Source: Maritimibacter sp. REDSEA-S28_B5 (GTDB lineage: Bacteria; Pseudomonadota; Alphaproteobacteria; Rhodobacterales; Rhodobacteraceae). Taken from it: a stretch of DNA of 64,000 nt. Location of the stretch: NCBI GenBank assembly GCA_001626765.1, contig LUOO01000021.1, forward strand, positions 1-64,000, in the 5' to 3' direction. The position numbers were made by a program, and so were the translations under genes. The notes under the pieces were generated by a model that did not search any database, was not told where the DNA came from, and worked only from the letters and a program-made list of their open reading frames with translations. This document shows, piece by piece, positions 19,775 to 29,492 of this stretch (positions within the stretch are counted from its first letter, which is position 1; each line of letters opens with the position of its first letter).

Positions 19775-22099
19775 ATGACCGCCGTTGACACCCGCATCCA
19801 CCAGACGATCGCGACCGAGATTTCAGCGGGCGCGGGCCAGGTTGCCGCCGCCGTCAAGCTGCTGGACGAGGGCGCGACGGTCCCTTTCGTGGCGCGCTAT
19901 CGGAAAGAGGTCACCGGCGGGCTTGACGATACGCAGCTGCGCACGCTGGCCGACCGCTTGGCCTACCTGCGCGAGCTCGAGGCGCGGCGGGCGACCATCC
20001 TCAATTCGATCAAGGAGCAGGGCAAGCTGACCGACGACCTCGCCCGCTCCATCGCCGGGGCCGAGACGAAAGCGACGCTCGAGGACATTTACCTGCCCTA
20101 CAAACCCAAGCGCCGGACCCGCGCCATGATTGCGCGGGAAAACGGGCTGGAGCCGCTGCTGGCCGCCATCATGGACGACCGCCGCGCCGATCCCGAGGCG
20201 CTGGCGCAGGGGTTCGTCAAGGGCGAGGTCGCGACGACCAAGGATGCGCTCGACGGCGCCTATGAAATCCTCGCCGAGTCGATGGCGGAGAACGCCGACC
20301 TTCTTGGCCGCCTGCGCGACTTCATGCACCGCGAGGCGCTGATCACGGCAAAGGTGATCACCGGCAAGGAAGCCGAGGGCGCCAAATTCTCGGACTACTT
20401 CGATCACCGCGAGCGTTGGGCGGATATTCCCGGCCACCGCGCGCTTGCGATCCTGCGCGCGGCGAAAGAAGAGGTCGTCACGATCAACATCGCCCCCGAT
20501 CCCGAAACCGGCGCGGACAAAGCGACGGGCATCGTCGCGCATGAGATCGGGATCGCCGGCGACGCCCCCGGCGACATTTGGCTGCGCAATGCCGCCGCCC
20601 GCATCTGGCGCGTGAAACTGTCGCTCACGATGTATATGGATCTGCTCGCCGACCTGCGCCGCCGTGCGCACGAGGACGCGATCACGGTCTTTGCCCGTAA
20701 CCTGCGCGACCTGTTGCTCGCCGCGCCTGCTGGAGCGCGCCCGACCCTGGGCCTCGACCCCGGTATCCGCACGGGCGTGAAATGCGCTGTGGTCGATGCG
20801 ACCGGCAAGGTGCTCGACACTGCGACGATCTATCCCTTCCAGCCCAAGAACGATATTCGCGGGTCCGAGGCCAAGATCATCGAACTTATTCGCAAGCACG
20901 GAATCGAGCTGATCGCGATTGGCAACGGCACCGCAAGCCGCGAAACCGAACGCCTCGTGGCCCACACGATCAAGCTGCTGCCGGAGGGTCCGAAACCGAC
21001 TAAGGTGGTGGTGAGCGAGGCCGGCGCAAGTGTCTATTCCGCCTCGGAACTGGCCGCGCGGGAGTTTCCGGACCTCGATGTGAGCCTGCGCGGCGCGGTT
21101 TCCATCGCCCGCCGTTTGCAGGACCCGCTGGCTGAACTGGTGAAGATCGAACCCAAATCCATCGGCGTTGGCCAGTATCAGCACGACGTGGACCAAACCC
21201 GCCTGTCGCGTGCGCTTGATGGTGTCGTCGAGGATGCCGTGAACGCGGTGGGCGTGGACCTCAACACCGCCTCCGCGCCGCTCCTCGCCCATGTCGCCGG
21301 TCTGGGTCAGCGCCTTGCCGAGGCCATCGTCGCCCACCGTGACGCCACCGGTGCCTTCCCCTCCCGCAAGGCGCTGCTCAAGGTCGCGGGGCTGGGTCCC
21401 AAGGCGTTCGAGCAGGCGGCGGGCTTCCTGCGGATCACCGGCGGCGACGAACCGCTCGACGCTTCGTCGGTGCACCCCGAAGCCTATGACGTCGCGCGCA
21501 AGATCGTCGCCTCCTGCGGGCGCGATCTGCGGCAGATCATGGGGAACGGCGCGGCGCTGAAGGGCCTGAAGCCCGAGGATTTCGTCACCGACACCTTCGG
21601 CCTGCCCACGGTGCGCGACATCCTGGCCGAGCTTGAAAAGCCCGGCCGCGACCCGCGCCCCGAGTTCAAGACGGCAAGCTTCGCGGACGGCATCGAGGAT
21701 ATCAAGGACCTGAAGCCTGGCATGAAGCTTGAAGGAACAGTGACTAACGTTGCCGCTTTCGGTGCTTTCGTGGACATCGGCGTGCATCAGGACGGCCTTG
21801 TCCACATCAGCCAACTGGCCGACCGTTTCGTGAAAGACCCGCATGAGGTCGTGAAAGCTGGCGACGTCGTCCGCGTCACGGTGACCGAGGTCGATGTGCC
21901 GCGCAAACGGATCGGCCTGTCCATGCGCAAGGACGCGGGCACGCAGCCGAAACAGGCCGCGCCGTCTGATACCCGCCCCGATCGCGGACCGCGCAAACCG
22001 CAGCCGAAGCCGAGCGGGAAGCGACCGCAGCCGTCCAAGGACGCTGGCAACAACGCGCTGGGCGCGGCGCTCTCTGCCGCGATGAAGGGAAAGCGGTAG
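19775..22099 (+). CDS. tex: Tex-family RNA-binding transcription accessory protein
   Basis: The 774-residue protein has the Tex layout: N-terminal helical region, YqgF/RNase H-like domain (about 330-460, opening [17 protein letters not shown]), two helix-hairpin-helix segments (about 500-570, [16 protein letters not shown]), and an S1 RNA-binding domain (about 640-715, [20 protein letters not shown]). A basic Pro/Lys-rich tail ends it. Tex proteins bind nucleic acids and affect transcription and stress tolerance, though their exact role is unsettled. AAGGAGGAG before the ATG at 19775 fixes the start; the frame is open further upstream inside ubiG but has no ribosome site there. Confidence 0.95.
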   Translation: MTAVDTRIHQTIATEISAGAGQVAAAVKLLDEGATVPFVARYRKEVTGGLDDTQLRTLADRLAYLRELEARRATILNSIKEQGKLTDDLARSIAGAETKATLEDIYLPYKPKRRTRAMIARENGLEPLLAAIMDDRRADPEALAQGFVKGEVATTKDALDGAYEILAESMAENADLLGRLRDFMHREALITAKVITGKEAEGAKFSDYFDHRERWADIPGHRALAILRAAKEEVVTINIAPDPETGADKATGIVAHEIGIAGDAPGDIWLRNAAARIWRVKLSLTMYMDLLADLRRRAHEDAITVFARNLRDLLLAAPAGARPTLGLDPGIRTGVKCAVVDATGKVLDTATIYPFQPKNDIRGSEAKIIELIRKHGIELIAIGNGTASRETERLVAHTIKLLPEGPKPTKVVVSEAGASVYSASELAAREFPDLDVSLRGAVSIARRLQDPLAELVKIEPKSIGVGQYQHDVDQTRLSRALDGVVEDAVNAVGVDLNTASAPLLAHVAGLGQRLAEAIVAHRDATGAFPSRKALLKVAGLGPKAFEQAAGFLRITGGDEPLDASSVHPEAYDVARKIVASCGRDLRQIMGNGAALKGLKPEDFVTDTFGLPTVRDILAELEKPGRDPRPEFKTASFADGIEDIKDLKPGMKLEGTVTNVAAFGAFVDIGVHQDGLVHISQLADRFVKDPHEVVKAGDVVRVTVTEVDVPRKRIGLSMRKDAGTQPKQAAPSDTRPDRGPRKPQPKPSGKRPQPSKDAGNNALGAALSAAMKGKR

Positions 22100-22164
22100 T
22101 CTCACCTCTGGAACCCGCCTCGCTCATTTCGCGTTCTGCCTCTACCGATGTGGAGGAGCGCGCG

Positions 22165-22377
22165 ATGAGCATCACGGTGGGCGACAAGGTTGAATGGGAT
22201 TGGGGCAACGGCACCGCCAAAGGCCGTGTCGAAAAGCGATATACCCAAAAGATCACGCGCAAACTGCAGGGCTCCGAAGTCACGCGCAACGGATCGGACG
22301 ACGACCCCGCACTCTACATCGAACAGGACGACGGCGACGGGGTGCTCAAGCTGACCTCGGAAGTGCGGAAGACCTGA
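22165..22377 (+). CDS. Small DUF2945 (Tudor-like) protein
   Basis: The 70-residue protein (MSITVGDKVEWDWGNGTAKG onward) matches the DUF2945 / hypervirulence-associated Tudor-domain family, a small SH3-like barrel with GDKVEW and a repeated polar pattern ending KLTSEVRK. GGAGG precedes the ATG at 22165. It is followed after 3 nt by the topoisomerase IB gene, so the two are probably one operon. Function is unknown; the pairing suggests a DNA-linked role, but that is inference. Confidence 0.8.
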   Translation: MSITVGDKVEWDWGNGTAKGRVEKRYTQKITRKLQGSEVTRNGSDDDPALYIEQDDGDGVLKLTSEVRKT

Positions 22378-22380
22378 GTC

Positions 22381-23349
22381 ATGGTCGCGGGCCTCGTCTA
22401 CTACCCCGACAGCCGACCGGGCATCACCCGAAAACGGCATGGGCGCGGCTTCACCTATACCGCCGCGGACGGCACGACCATCGAACGGGGGGCCGAACGC
22501 AAACGGCTCGAAGCGATGGCGATTCCGCCCGCTTACGTTGACGTCTGGATGACGCCCCGCGAAAACGGCCACCTCATGGCGACCGGATACGACGTGCGCG
22601 AACGCAAGCAATACCGCTACCACCCCGACTGGTCCGAGGCGCGTGCGCTTACGAAATTCTCCGACCTCGCCGCCTTTGGCCGCTGCCTGCCTACCATCCG
22701 ACGCCGCGTATCCCGCGATCTTGCGGGCGACGTGGGGGATCGCGAGTTCGCCCTAGCCACCGCGCTCGCCATGATCGACAAACTTGCCATTCGCGTGGGC
22801 GACAAGACCTATACCCGTGACAATGGCTCCTACGGTGCGGTAACGCTGCGCCGCCAGCATCTGAAGAACCGCAAGGGCGAAATGGAAGTGGTTTTCACCG
22901 CCAAGGGGGGCAAGAACGCCCGTGTCGCCGTGACCGACAAGCGGCTGATGAAGGCGCTGACGGCGTCCCGCGACCTGCCCGGCGCGGAACTGATCGGCTG
23001 GGTGGATGACGAGGGCACGAAACGCGGCATAACCTCCTCCGCACTCAACGCCTATCTCGCCGAGGCTGCGGGTGTCGAGGGCGTTACCGCCAAGACCTTC
23101 CGCACCTGGGCGGGCACTCTCGCCGCCTTTCGTGCCGTGACCGAAGACGGGGCCGAGACGATCAAATCGGTGTCCGAGGCCGCCGCCGAGCGGCTCCAGA
23201 ACACGCCGACCATCGCCCGCAAGAGCTACATCCACCCGGCGGTCATCGAGCTTGTTGGTGAAGAAGCAAAGCTGCCCAAACCCGAACGCCTGCCCGGCCT
23301 TGCATCGGGGGAGGGCGCGCTGCTCGCCTTCCTTGAGAAGCAAAAATAG
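22381..23349 (+). CDS. Type IB DNA topoisomerase (poxvirus/bacterial form)
   Basis: The 322-residue enzyme relaxes supercoils by nicking one strand through a 3-prime phosphotyrosine. The N-terminal half has RRHGRGF-like and YRYHPDWSEARALTKF segments of the bacterial TopIB family. The catalytic domain carries GAVTLRRQHLK, KTFRTWAGTL (active-site Arg), and ARKSYIHPAV with the nucleophile Tyr283. Only some bacteria carry this enzyme. Length is normal. It follows the DUF2945 gene by 3 nt. Confidence 0.93.
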   Translation: MVAGLVYYPDSRPGITRKRHGRGFTYTAADGTTIERGAERKRLEAMAIPPAYVDVWMTPRENGHLMATGYDVRERKQYRYHPDWSEARALTKFSDLAAFGRCLPTIRRRVSRDLAGDVGDREFALATALAMIDKLAIRVGDKTYTRDNGSYGAVTLRRQHLKNRKGEMEVVFTAKGGKNARVAVTDKRLMKALTASRDLPGAELIGWVDDEGTKRGITSSALNAYLAEAAGVEGVTAKTFRTWAGTLAAFRAVTEDGAETIKSVSEAAAERLQNTPTIARKSYIHPAVIELVGEEAKLPKPERLPGLASGEGALLAFLEKQK

Positions 23350-23400
23350 GCTCTAACCCGCCCTGACTTCTTCACTGCTTCAAAAATACCTCGGGGAGGT

Positions 23401-23450
23401 CTGGAGGGGCAGAGCACCTCCAGCCGGTCGTCGCAGACGCCGTCTGCGGC
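23401..23450. repeat. Hairpin-rich intergenic element between topoisomerase IB and the nucleotidase gene
   Basis: Two stem-loops follow one another: CTGGAGG (23401-23407) with CCTCCAG (23417-23423), and CGCAGAC (23432-23438) with GTCTGCG (23442-23448). They are preceded by CTTCAAAAATACCTCGGGGAGG. The first loop shares the GGGGCAGA core with the hairpin at 8866, which suggests a dispersed family. It may also end transcription from either convergent gene. Confidence 0.5.
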
Positions 23451-23455
23451 GAAAC

Positions 23456-25423
23456 CTAAAGCGTGATCCGGAACCGCGCGAAACCGTCCGGGCCTTCCCC
23501 CGCCGGCTCGATGCTCACACCCTTCACGTCCGCCACGTAATCCGCCGCCTTCGGTCCGGTGTCGAACAGCACCGTGGTCCCCTCCATCGGGGCAAAGGTC
23601 CAGTTCGCATCCGCGCTCGGGTTGATCGTTCCCTGATCGACAATGTAGCGCACGATCACGTCGCGGTTGGTGTCGGGCCCCTCGAAGATGATCGTGTCGC
23701 CCATCGCGCCGGGGAACGACCCGCCCCCGCCCGCACGGTAATTGTTCGTCGCGACCACGAACTCCATTTCGTTCGTCACCGGCGCACCGTCGTACATGAG
23801 GTTCACGATCCGGTTCGCATCCTCGGCCACGACATTCCCGTCCTTGTCGAACATCGCGGGCTGTGACAGGTCGATCTGATAGGTCACACCGTCCATCACG
23901 TCGAAATTGTAGGACGGGAAATCGGGACTCAGCAGTACCTGATCGGCCTCGCCGGGCGTGATCTGGTTGAACATCCCCGCCGAGCGTTCGAGCCAACCCT
24001 TGAGCTGCGCGCCGTTGATCTTCACCGCGCGCACGGTGTTGGGATAGAGATACAGGTCTGCCACGTTCTTGATCGCCACGGGACCTGTTGGCACGTCCGT
24101 GTAATACTCCGGCCCCCCGCGACCACCGGCCTTGAAGGGCGCGGCGGCGGACAGGATCGGAAGCCCCTCCCACTCCGTGCCCTGCATCATCTGCTCAATG
24201 TACCAGGTTTGCGCATTGGACACGATCTGCACGCTCGGATCATCTGCCACGAGGGCAAAGTAGCTTTGGAGTGGTGCCGACGTCTCGCCCACCGCCCGCC
24301 GCACGTAGTCGAGCGTCGCCTGATGTTCGGTCTCGACCGCGGCCAGCACCTCAGGCACGTCCTCGACCAGCGGCGTGATCGACCTATCCTCGCCCCGCTC
24401 GAAAATCGGACGCGCTTCCGCCTCGGCCATAAGCACGGTCCAGCCGTCCGCCGTCCGCTCCAGCATGAGGTCGATAAGCCCCATGTGCGACCCCCAGAAC
24501 CCGCCCATGACGGCGGGTTTGCCGTGGATGAGACCCTTGTCCGCATTTACCATGTCGTAACCCGCGTAGTCCGGCGAGGGGAACACGAGGTGGCTGTGCC
24601 CGGTCATCAACGCGTCGATCCCGTCAACGGCGGCGAGCGGGACCGATGCGTTCTCCATCATCTCTTCTCGCTGGGCCGACCCGATGCCGGAATGCGACAG
24701 CGCGATGATCACATCCGCGCCCTCTTCCTTGATCTGCGGCACCCAGGCCTCGGCGGTCGTCACGATGTCGCGCGCCTGCACCGACCCGTCCAGATGCTGG
24801 CGATCCCACGTCATGATCTGCGGCGGCACGAAGCCGATGATGCCCACACGGATCGGCGCGGTCGTTCCGTCGCCCAGCGTCACCTCGCGGTCGAGGATCA
24901 CATAGGGCGGCACCAGCGTCTTGTCCTCGCGAGGCGTTGCGCCCATTTCCGTGACCACATTTGCGCAGACCACCGGGAAGGCCGCGCCCGCCAGCGACTT
25001 GGTCAGGAAATCGAGCCCGTAGTTGAACTCGTGGTTCCCAAGCGTCGAGGCATCGAAGCCCACCGTGTTCATCGCGGCGATGACCGGGTGCATGTCGCCC
25101 TCTTTCATCCCGCGCTCATAGGCGATGTAGTCGCCCATCGGGTTGCCCTGCAGGAAATCCCCGTTGTCGAGCAGGAGCGCATTGGTAGCCTCGGCTCGCA
25201 CCTCGGCAATCCGCGCGGCGGTGCGCGACAGGCCCACGGTGTCGATCGGCTGGTCGCTGTAATAATCATAGGGATAGACGTGCACGTGCAGGTCCGTCGT
25301 CTCCATGATCCTGAGATGCGCCTGCGCCCCTTGGGCGCGGAGCGAGAACGGGTGCATGGCGACAAATGTCGCGCCCGCCGTCCCGGTCAGGAACGCGCGG
25401 CGGCTGATGTTGAGACTGTTCAT
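23456..25423 (-). CDS. cpdB: Tat-exported 2',3'-cyclic-nucleotide phosphodiesterase / 3'-nucleotidase (CpdB-like)
   Basis: The 655-residue protein has a twin-arginine signal ([11 protein letters not shown]) followed by a hydrophobic stretch ending LRAQ. The metallophosphoesterase domain shows [37 protein letters not shown] and [11 protein letters not shown]-terminal 5'-nucleotidase domain follows. In the periplasm it should strip phosphate from nucleotides for salvage. I set the start at 25423 with GGAGGACA upstream. An inverted repeat with CTGTCA half-sites lies just before the gene and hints at phosphate control. Confidence 0.9.
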   Translation of the reverse strand: MNSLNISRRAFLTGTAGATFVAMHPFSLRAQGAQAHLRIMETTDLHVHVYPYDYYSDQPIDTVGLSRTAARIAEVRAEATNALLLDNGDFLQGNPMGDYIAYERGMKEGDMHPVIAAMNTVGFDASTLGNHEFNYGLDFLTKSLAGAAFPVVCANVVTEMGATPREDKTLVPPYVILDREVTLGDGTTAPIRVGIIGFVPPQIMTWDRQHLDGSVQARDIVTTAEAWVPQIKEEGADVIIALSHSGIGSAQREEMMENASVPLAAVDGIDALMTGHSHLVFPSPDYAGYDMVNADKGLIHGKPAVMGGFWGSHMGLIDLMLERTADGWTVLMAEAEARPIFERGEDRSITPLVEDVPEVLAAVETEHQATLDYVRRAVGETSAPLQSYFALVADDPSVQIVSNAQTWYIEQMMQGTEWEGLPILSAAAPFKAGGRGGPEYYTDVPTGPVAIKNVADLYLYPNTVRAVKINGAQLKGWLERSAGMFNQITPGEADQVLLSPDFPSYNFDVMDGVTYQIDLSQPAMFDKDGNVVAEDANRIVNLMYDGAPVTNEMEFVVATNNYRAGGGGSFPGAMGDTIIFEGPDTNRDVIVRYIVDQGTINPSADANWTFAPMEGTTVLFDTGPKAADYVADVKGVSIEPAGEGPDGFARFRITL

Positions 25424-25435
25424 GGGGTGTCCTCC

Positions 25436-25475
25436 GACTGTCATATCCGAACGCTAGGCGCGTTTCGTGACAGTC
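25436..25475 (-). promoter_or_regulatory. 8-bp inverted repeat upstream of the nucleotidase gene
   Basis: GACTGTCA (25436-25443) and TGACAGTC (25468-25475) are perfect inverted copies separated by 24 nt, ending 13 nt before the start codon. CTGTCA is also the core of the PhoB half-site, but a true Pho box is a direct repeat, so the assignment is only suggestive. Confidence 0.35.
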
Positions 25476-25561
25476 CAAAGACTCTTGCGTAACGGTCGGC
25501 GGAAAATGGCTTTTGACCTTACGGTAAATTTATCCAGCCGCTCGCGGAATGTGCGTCGCGC

Positions 25562-26596
25562 TCAGGTCAGCGGCAGTCTTGAGCGGTCCCGTGCCGCCCA
25601 AATACCCTCGGCCATCTTCCACGCCGCCTGCGGCGTGTCGGCCTTGCCCATCGTGCGCAGCGCCACGGCCATCGTGCCCACCACCGATTTCACCGCATAG
25701 GCGTCGTGATCCGCATCCGCCCAGACATGCTCGAGCCGCGCGATGTCCATCACCTCGTCTGCGGGCGCGTGGCCATCGTCGAGCGTTGCGGGCCATGTCT
25801 CGATCACCGGGTCGGCGGCCCCATGCGTCGTCCAGACCGGGCAGGGCTTGTTCGGCCGCATCTCGATCTCGCCGCCATCGCCGCGAAACACTGCCATGTT
25901 CGGGATGCCGAGGATCTGAGCGGCACCAGAGTGAATGTCGAGGAACCCGCGGTGGAAAATCCCTTGCATGACCGTCGGCGCGTCAAAGGGATTGAGCAAC
26001 CGGGTAAAGCTGTTCACCGGCGAACGCAGGCCAAGCACCGGCTTCAGTTCGATCAGATCGCGCAGCATGGGCGACATGACGTGGAGCGGCAGATAGGTCA
26101 GGCCATGCGTCTCGACCTGCCGCGCCGCCGTGTCGAAGCTGTCCGCTATCGGCAGGCCGTAATGCGCTAACACCCGGTTCGTATAGACCCGCCCCGGCGT
26201 ATGTTCTTCGGACCCATGCACCACCACGCGCAGCCCGGTGCCGACCAGCGCGAGGATGGACAGGATGAACCAGGGCAGTTGCACACGCTTGCCAGCGTAG
26301 CTCGACCAGTCGATGTCCACAGCGGGCAGCGCGGGCCGGTCCATCGCAGCGCGGGCACCGGCGACAAAGCCCGCGATTTCCTCGGGCTCTTCTTCCTTCA
26401 GCCGAAGCAGCATGAGGAATGCACCGATCTGCTCTGGCAGCGCCTCGCCGCGCAGGATCATCGCCATGGCATCCCGCGCCTCGTCAAAGGTCAGCGGGCG
26501 GCTTTTCGTCTTGCCACGGCCAAGGATCGCGACGTAGGGCGCGAAGGGATGGGGATTGTCGGGCGTGAAGGGGCGCTGGATGTTCATGTCCGCCAT
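25562..26596 (-). CDS. TrpD2/YbiB-like glycosyltransferase-family protein
   Basis: The 344-residue protein resembles anthranilate phosphoribosyltransferase in fold (SRPLTFDEARDAMAMILRG, GAFLMLLRLKEEEPEEIAGF) but lacks a typical phosphoribosyl-pyrophosphate site and is not in a trp operon, so it matches the TrpD2/YbiB group, which in E. coli binds nucleic acid. It lies divergent from cysG. Start codons at 26608, 26596 and 26587 are all possible, with no decisive ribosome site; I used 26596. The biological role is uncertain. Confidence 0.75.
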   Translation of the reverse strand: MADMNIQRPFTPDNPHPFAPYVAILGRGKTKSRPLTFDEARDAMAMILRGEALPEQIGAFLMLLRLKEEEPEEIAGFVAGARAAMDRPALPAVDIDWSSYAGKRVQLPWFILSILALVGTGLRVVVHGSEEHTPGRVYTNRVLAHYGLPIADSFDTAARQVETHGLTYLPLHVMSPMLRDLIELKPVLGLRSPVNSFTRLLNPFDAPTVMQGIFHRGFLDIHSGAAQILGIPNMAVFRGDGGEIEMRPNKPCPVWTTHGAADPVIETWPATLDDGHAPADEVMDIARLEHVWADADHDAYAVKSVVGTMAVALRTMGKADTPQAAWKMAEGIWAARDRSRLPLT

Positions 26597-26707
26597 GATA
26601 CGCTGCATTGCGGCAGCCGTGTAGGGCCAACAAACATAGTGTTTCGCGCATTTGACATGGGGTCCGCTCTGCGGGACACGGATGCTGGACGTGAAAAGGG
26701 ATCGGAC

Positions 26708-28135
26708 ATGGATTTTCTCCCCATCTTTCTCGAAGTGGCGGGCAAGCGTGTGGTGGTCGACGGTGGCACCACCGTCGCGGCGCGCCGGGTCGAACGGGCG
26801 CTGAATTGCGGTGCATTAGTGACCGTTTTCGATCCTGACCCGGGCGACGAGGTCCGCGCCTTCTTCGGGCACGAGAACCTGACGCACGAGCCGCGACTGC
26901 CGGTCGAGGCCGACTTCGCCGACTGCCTCGTCGCCTATGGCGCGTCGGAAGAACCCGAGCGGGACGAGAACCTGCACGCCTGGGCCAAGGCCGCGGGCGC
27001 GCTCGTCAACGTGGCCGATGAAAAGCACCTCTGCGATTTCATCACGCCCTCCATCGTCGAACGTGACCCGATCACCATCGCGATTTCCACCGGCGGGGCC
27101 GCGCCCGTCATCGCCCGTATCCTGCGCGCGCGGATGGAGGCGATGCTGCCCGCCGCCTATGGCCGCCTCGCGCGGTTCCTCGCCGATTTCCGGGGTCGGA
27201 TCTACGAAGCCGTGCCCAACGGGCGCAACCGGAGGCGGTTTTGGGAAAACCTGATCGAGGGGCCGGTGGGCGATGCATTCCTGGCGGGTGAGGAGGGTCT
27301 GGCCGAAGAGCGCCTGATCGCGGAACTCGCGCGGGGCGAGGATACCGACCTCAAACGCGGCGAGGTCTGGCTTGTCGGGGCAGGGCCGGGTGACCCGGAC
27401 CTCCTGACCTTCAAGGCGCTGCGCATGATGCAACATGCCGATGTGGTGCTCTATGACCGGCTCGTGGGCGACGGGATTATCGACCTCGTGCGGCGTGACG
27501 CGGAGCGCATTTATGTCGGAAAGAAACCGAACGAACATACTCTGACCCAGCGCGAAATCACCGATCTCATGATCGACCGGGCAAAGCGCGGCGAACGTGT
27601 CCTTCGGCTGAAAGGCGGCGATCCCTTCATCTTTGGTCGTGGTGGCGAGGAGCTCGAGGACGTCGCCGCACACGGTATCCCGGTCGAGGTCGTGCCGGGA
27701 ATTACCGCGGCCGCCGGCTGTGGCGCGGCGGCGGGCATTCCGCTGACCCACCGGGATCATGCGCAGAGCTGCGTCTTCATCACCGCGCATGGGGCGGGCG
27801 GCGTGATCGACCATGACTGGACGCGCTATGCCCAGAAAGGACAGACGGTTGTGGTCTACATGGGCCTCAATGCCATCGGTGCGGTTACCGCAGCGGCGCT
27901 GTCACAGGGCGTCGATCACGATATGCCGGTCGCGGTGATCGATAATGGCACGCGGCTCGACCAGCGTGTGATCACGGGCACGCTGACAGATATCGAAGCC
28001 AAGGTCCGCGAGGCCCAGTTGCCCGGTCCCGCCCTGATCGTCATCGGCCATGTGGTCACGCTTTACGGTGCGCTTGGTGTGAAAGGATCGCGTTCTGAGG
28101 CAGCGATGGAAATCAAGGCAGGCGCGACGCTCTGA
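26708..28135 (+). CDS. cysG: Siroheme synthase CysG (multifunctional)
   Basis: The 475-residue fused enzyme makes siroheme for sulfite/nitrite reductases from uroporphyrinogen III. The N-terminal precorrin-2 dehydrogenase/ferrochelatase part (1-215) starts MDFLPIFLEVAGKRVVV and has the NAD-site region VVVDGGTTVAARR (usually GGG-x-VA). The C-terminal uroporphyrinogen methyltransferase part has VWLVGAGPGDPDLLTFKA, VLYDRLV, LRLKGGDPFIFGRGGEE and VVPGITAAAG. AAAAGGGA precedes the ATG at 26708. No sulfite reductase gene follows; the next genes are convergent aroE-aroQ. Confidence 0.95.
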   Translation: MDFLPIFLEVAGKRVVVDGGTTVAARRVERALNCGALVTVFDPDPGDEVRAFFGHENLTHEPRLPVEADFADCLVAYGASEEPERDENLHAWAKAAGALVNVADEKHLCDFITPSIVERDPITIAISTGGAAPVIARILRARMEAMLPAAYGRLARFLADFRGRIYEAVPNGRNRRRFWENLIEGPVGDAFLAGEEGLAEERLIAELARGEDTDLKRGEVWLVGAGPGDPDLLTFKALRMMQHADVVLYDRLVGDGIIDLVRRDAERIYVGKKPNEHTLTQREITDLMIDRAKRGERVLRLKGGDPFIFGRGGEELEDVAAHGIPVEVVPGITAAAGCGAAAGIPLTHRDHAQSCVFITAHGAGGVIDHDWTRYAQKGQTVVVYMGLNAIGAVTAAALSQGVDHDMPVAVIDNGTRLDQRVITGTLTDIEAKVREAQLPGPALIVIGHVVTLYGALGVKGSRSEAAMEIKAGATL

Positions 28136-28150
28136 CGCGCAATATAGGCT

Positions 28151-28966
28151 CTATTCCAGCGGAATTGTCAGCGTCTCGATGACCGGAGCTGTGTCCGGCC
28201 GCTTGCCGCGCCACCAGTCGAAGGCTTCGGCGGCCTGCTCGACGAGCATGCCCACGCCATCCGCGACCTGCGCCCCCCGCGCTTGCGCCTCGGCCAGAAA
28301 CGGCGTCAGTCCCTTGCCATAAACGAGGTCATAGGCGAGCCGCGCGCCCTCGAACACGGACTCCGGCAGGGGCGGTTTGGCACCCGTCAGACTGGTGGTC
28401 GTCGAATTCAGCACGATGTCGTAGAAGCCCGAGACGGACTCATAGCTTACCGCGTCGATGCGGCCACGGCCCGACAGTCGGTCACGGATCGCCTCGCCCT
28501 TGCCCACGGTGCGATTGACGATGGTGATGCTCTCGACCCCCGCGTCCAGAAAGGGCGCGACAGCGCCGCGAGTCGCACCACCGGCACCTGCGATCAGCAC
28601 GCGCGCTCCGGCGAGCGGCACGCCAAGATTTCCCGCGATGTCGCGCACCAGTCCGACGCCGTCGAAGTTCTCGGCCAGGATTTTGCCCCCCTCGAACTTC
28701 AGCGCATTGGATGCCCCGCAGATCTGCGCGGCCTCGAGCGGAAGATCGGCGAGCTCGAAGGCTTCGACCTTGAACGGCACGGTCACATTGACCCCCAAAC
28801 CGCCCGCGTCGCGAAACGTGGCGACCGTGGCGGCGAAGTCCTGCAACGGGGTCTCGATCGCCTCGTAGCTCATGTCCTCACCGAATTGGCGGGCAAACGC
28901 GCCGTGGATGAAGGGCGATTTCGTATGGCTCAGGGGATTGCCCAGAACAGCGTAGCGGTCGGTCAT
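28151..28966 (-). CDS. aroE: Shikimate dehydrogenase
   Basis: The 271-residue NADPH enzyme reduces 3-dehydroshikimate in the shikimate pathway. It has the substrate-binding [15 protein letters not shown], the catalytic-Lys motif NVTVPFK and the nucleotide-binding GAGGATRG. It ends with a normal AEAFDWWRG helix. The start at 28966 forms an ATGA overlap with the aroQ stop, so the two shikimate genes are translationally coupled. The frame open upstream is inside aroQ and is not used. Confidence 0.95.
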   Translation of the reverse strand: MTDRYAVLGNPLSHTKSPFIHGAFARQFGEDMSYEAIETPLQDFAATVATFRDAGGLGVNVTVPFKVEAFELADLPLEAAQICGASNALKFEGGKILAENFDGVGLVRDIAGNLGVPLAGARVLIAGAGGATRGAVAPFLDAGVESITIVNRTVGKGEAIRDRLSGRGRIDAVSYESVSGFYDIVLNSTTTSLTGAKPPLPESVFEGARLAYDLVYGKGLTPFLAEAQARGAQVADGVGMLVEQAAEAFDWWRGKRPDTAPVIETLTIPLE

Positions 28967-29400
28967 GCGAGCAGCGTCGCCATCCGACGGAGTGCCAGCT
29001 CGTAGCCCTGAATACCCAGCCCCGCGATCACGCCGTCCGCGCGCAGCGAGACATAGGAGTGATGCCGAAACGCCTCGCGCTTGTGGACGTTCGAGATGTG
29101 GACCTCGATCACCGGGCCCTCGAAGGTGTTGAGCGCGTCGAGAATGGCGACGGAGGTGTGGGTGTAGGCGGCCGGGTTGATGATGATCCCCTGCGCCTCG
29201 TCCCGCGCGCGATGGACCATCTCGACGATGCCGCCCTCGAAATTCGACTGGAACAAGGCCGTGGTCAGGCCCAGCTCGGCGCCCAGACGGGCACAATTCG
29301 CTTCGACGTCCGCGAGCGTTTCGGCGCCATAGATCTCGGGCTGCCGTTTGCCCAGCAAGTTCAGGTTGGGTCCGTTCAGGATGTGGATCGTTTTCGCCAT
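28963..29400 (-). CDS. aroQ: Type II 3-dehydroquinate dehydratase
   Basis: The 145-residue enzyme forms 3-dehydroshikimate, the step before AroE. Family motifs are [19 protein letters not shown], with the catalytic Tyr and Arg, and [17 protein letters not shown]. Length is typical of the dodecameric type II enzyme. GGAGGCGCGC before the ATG at 29400 sets the start. It overlaps aroE by 4 nt, giving a two-gene shikimate operon on the minus strand. Confidence 0.95.
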   Translation of the reverse strand: MAKTIHILNGPNLNLLGKRQPEIYGAETLADVEANCARLGAELGLTTALFQSNFEGGIVEMVHRARDEAQGIIINPAAYTHTSVAILDALNTFEGPVIEVHISNVHKREAFRHHSYVSLRADGVIAGLGIQGYELALRRMATLLA

Positions 29401-29492
29401 GCGCGCCTCCGTAGGTTGGCGGCGCATAGCACGGATTTCCCCCAAGCGTCAGTCGGTTGTGACGATTTTCCCGCGCCGCCGTGGCGATTTGG

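Noticed and set aside
25436..25475. Classical Pho box upstream of the nucleotidase gene
   Set aside because: A Pho box is a direct repeat with 11-bp period; this is an inverted repeat, so I report only the dyad.
26201..26707. A 169-residue N-terminal extension of CysG
   Set aside because: It overlaps the divergent TrpD2-like gene and has no siroheme-synthase similarity; homologues start at MDFLPIF.
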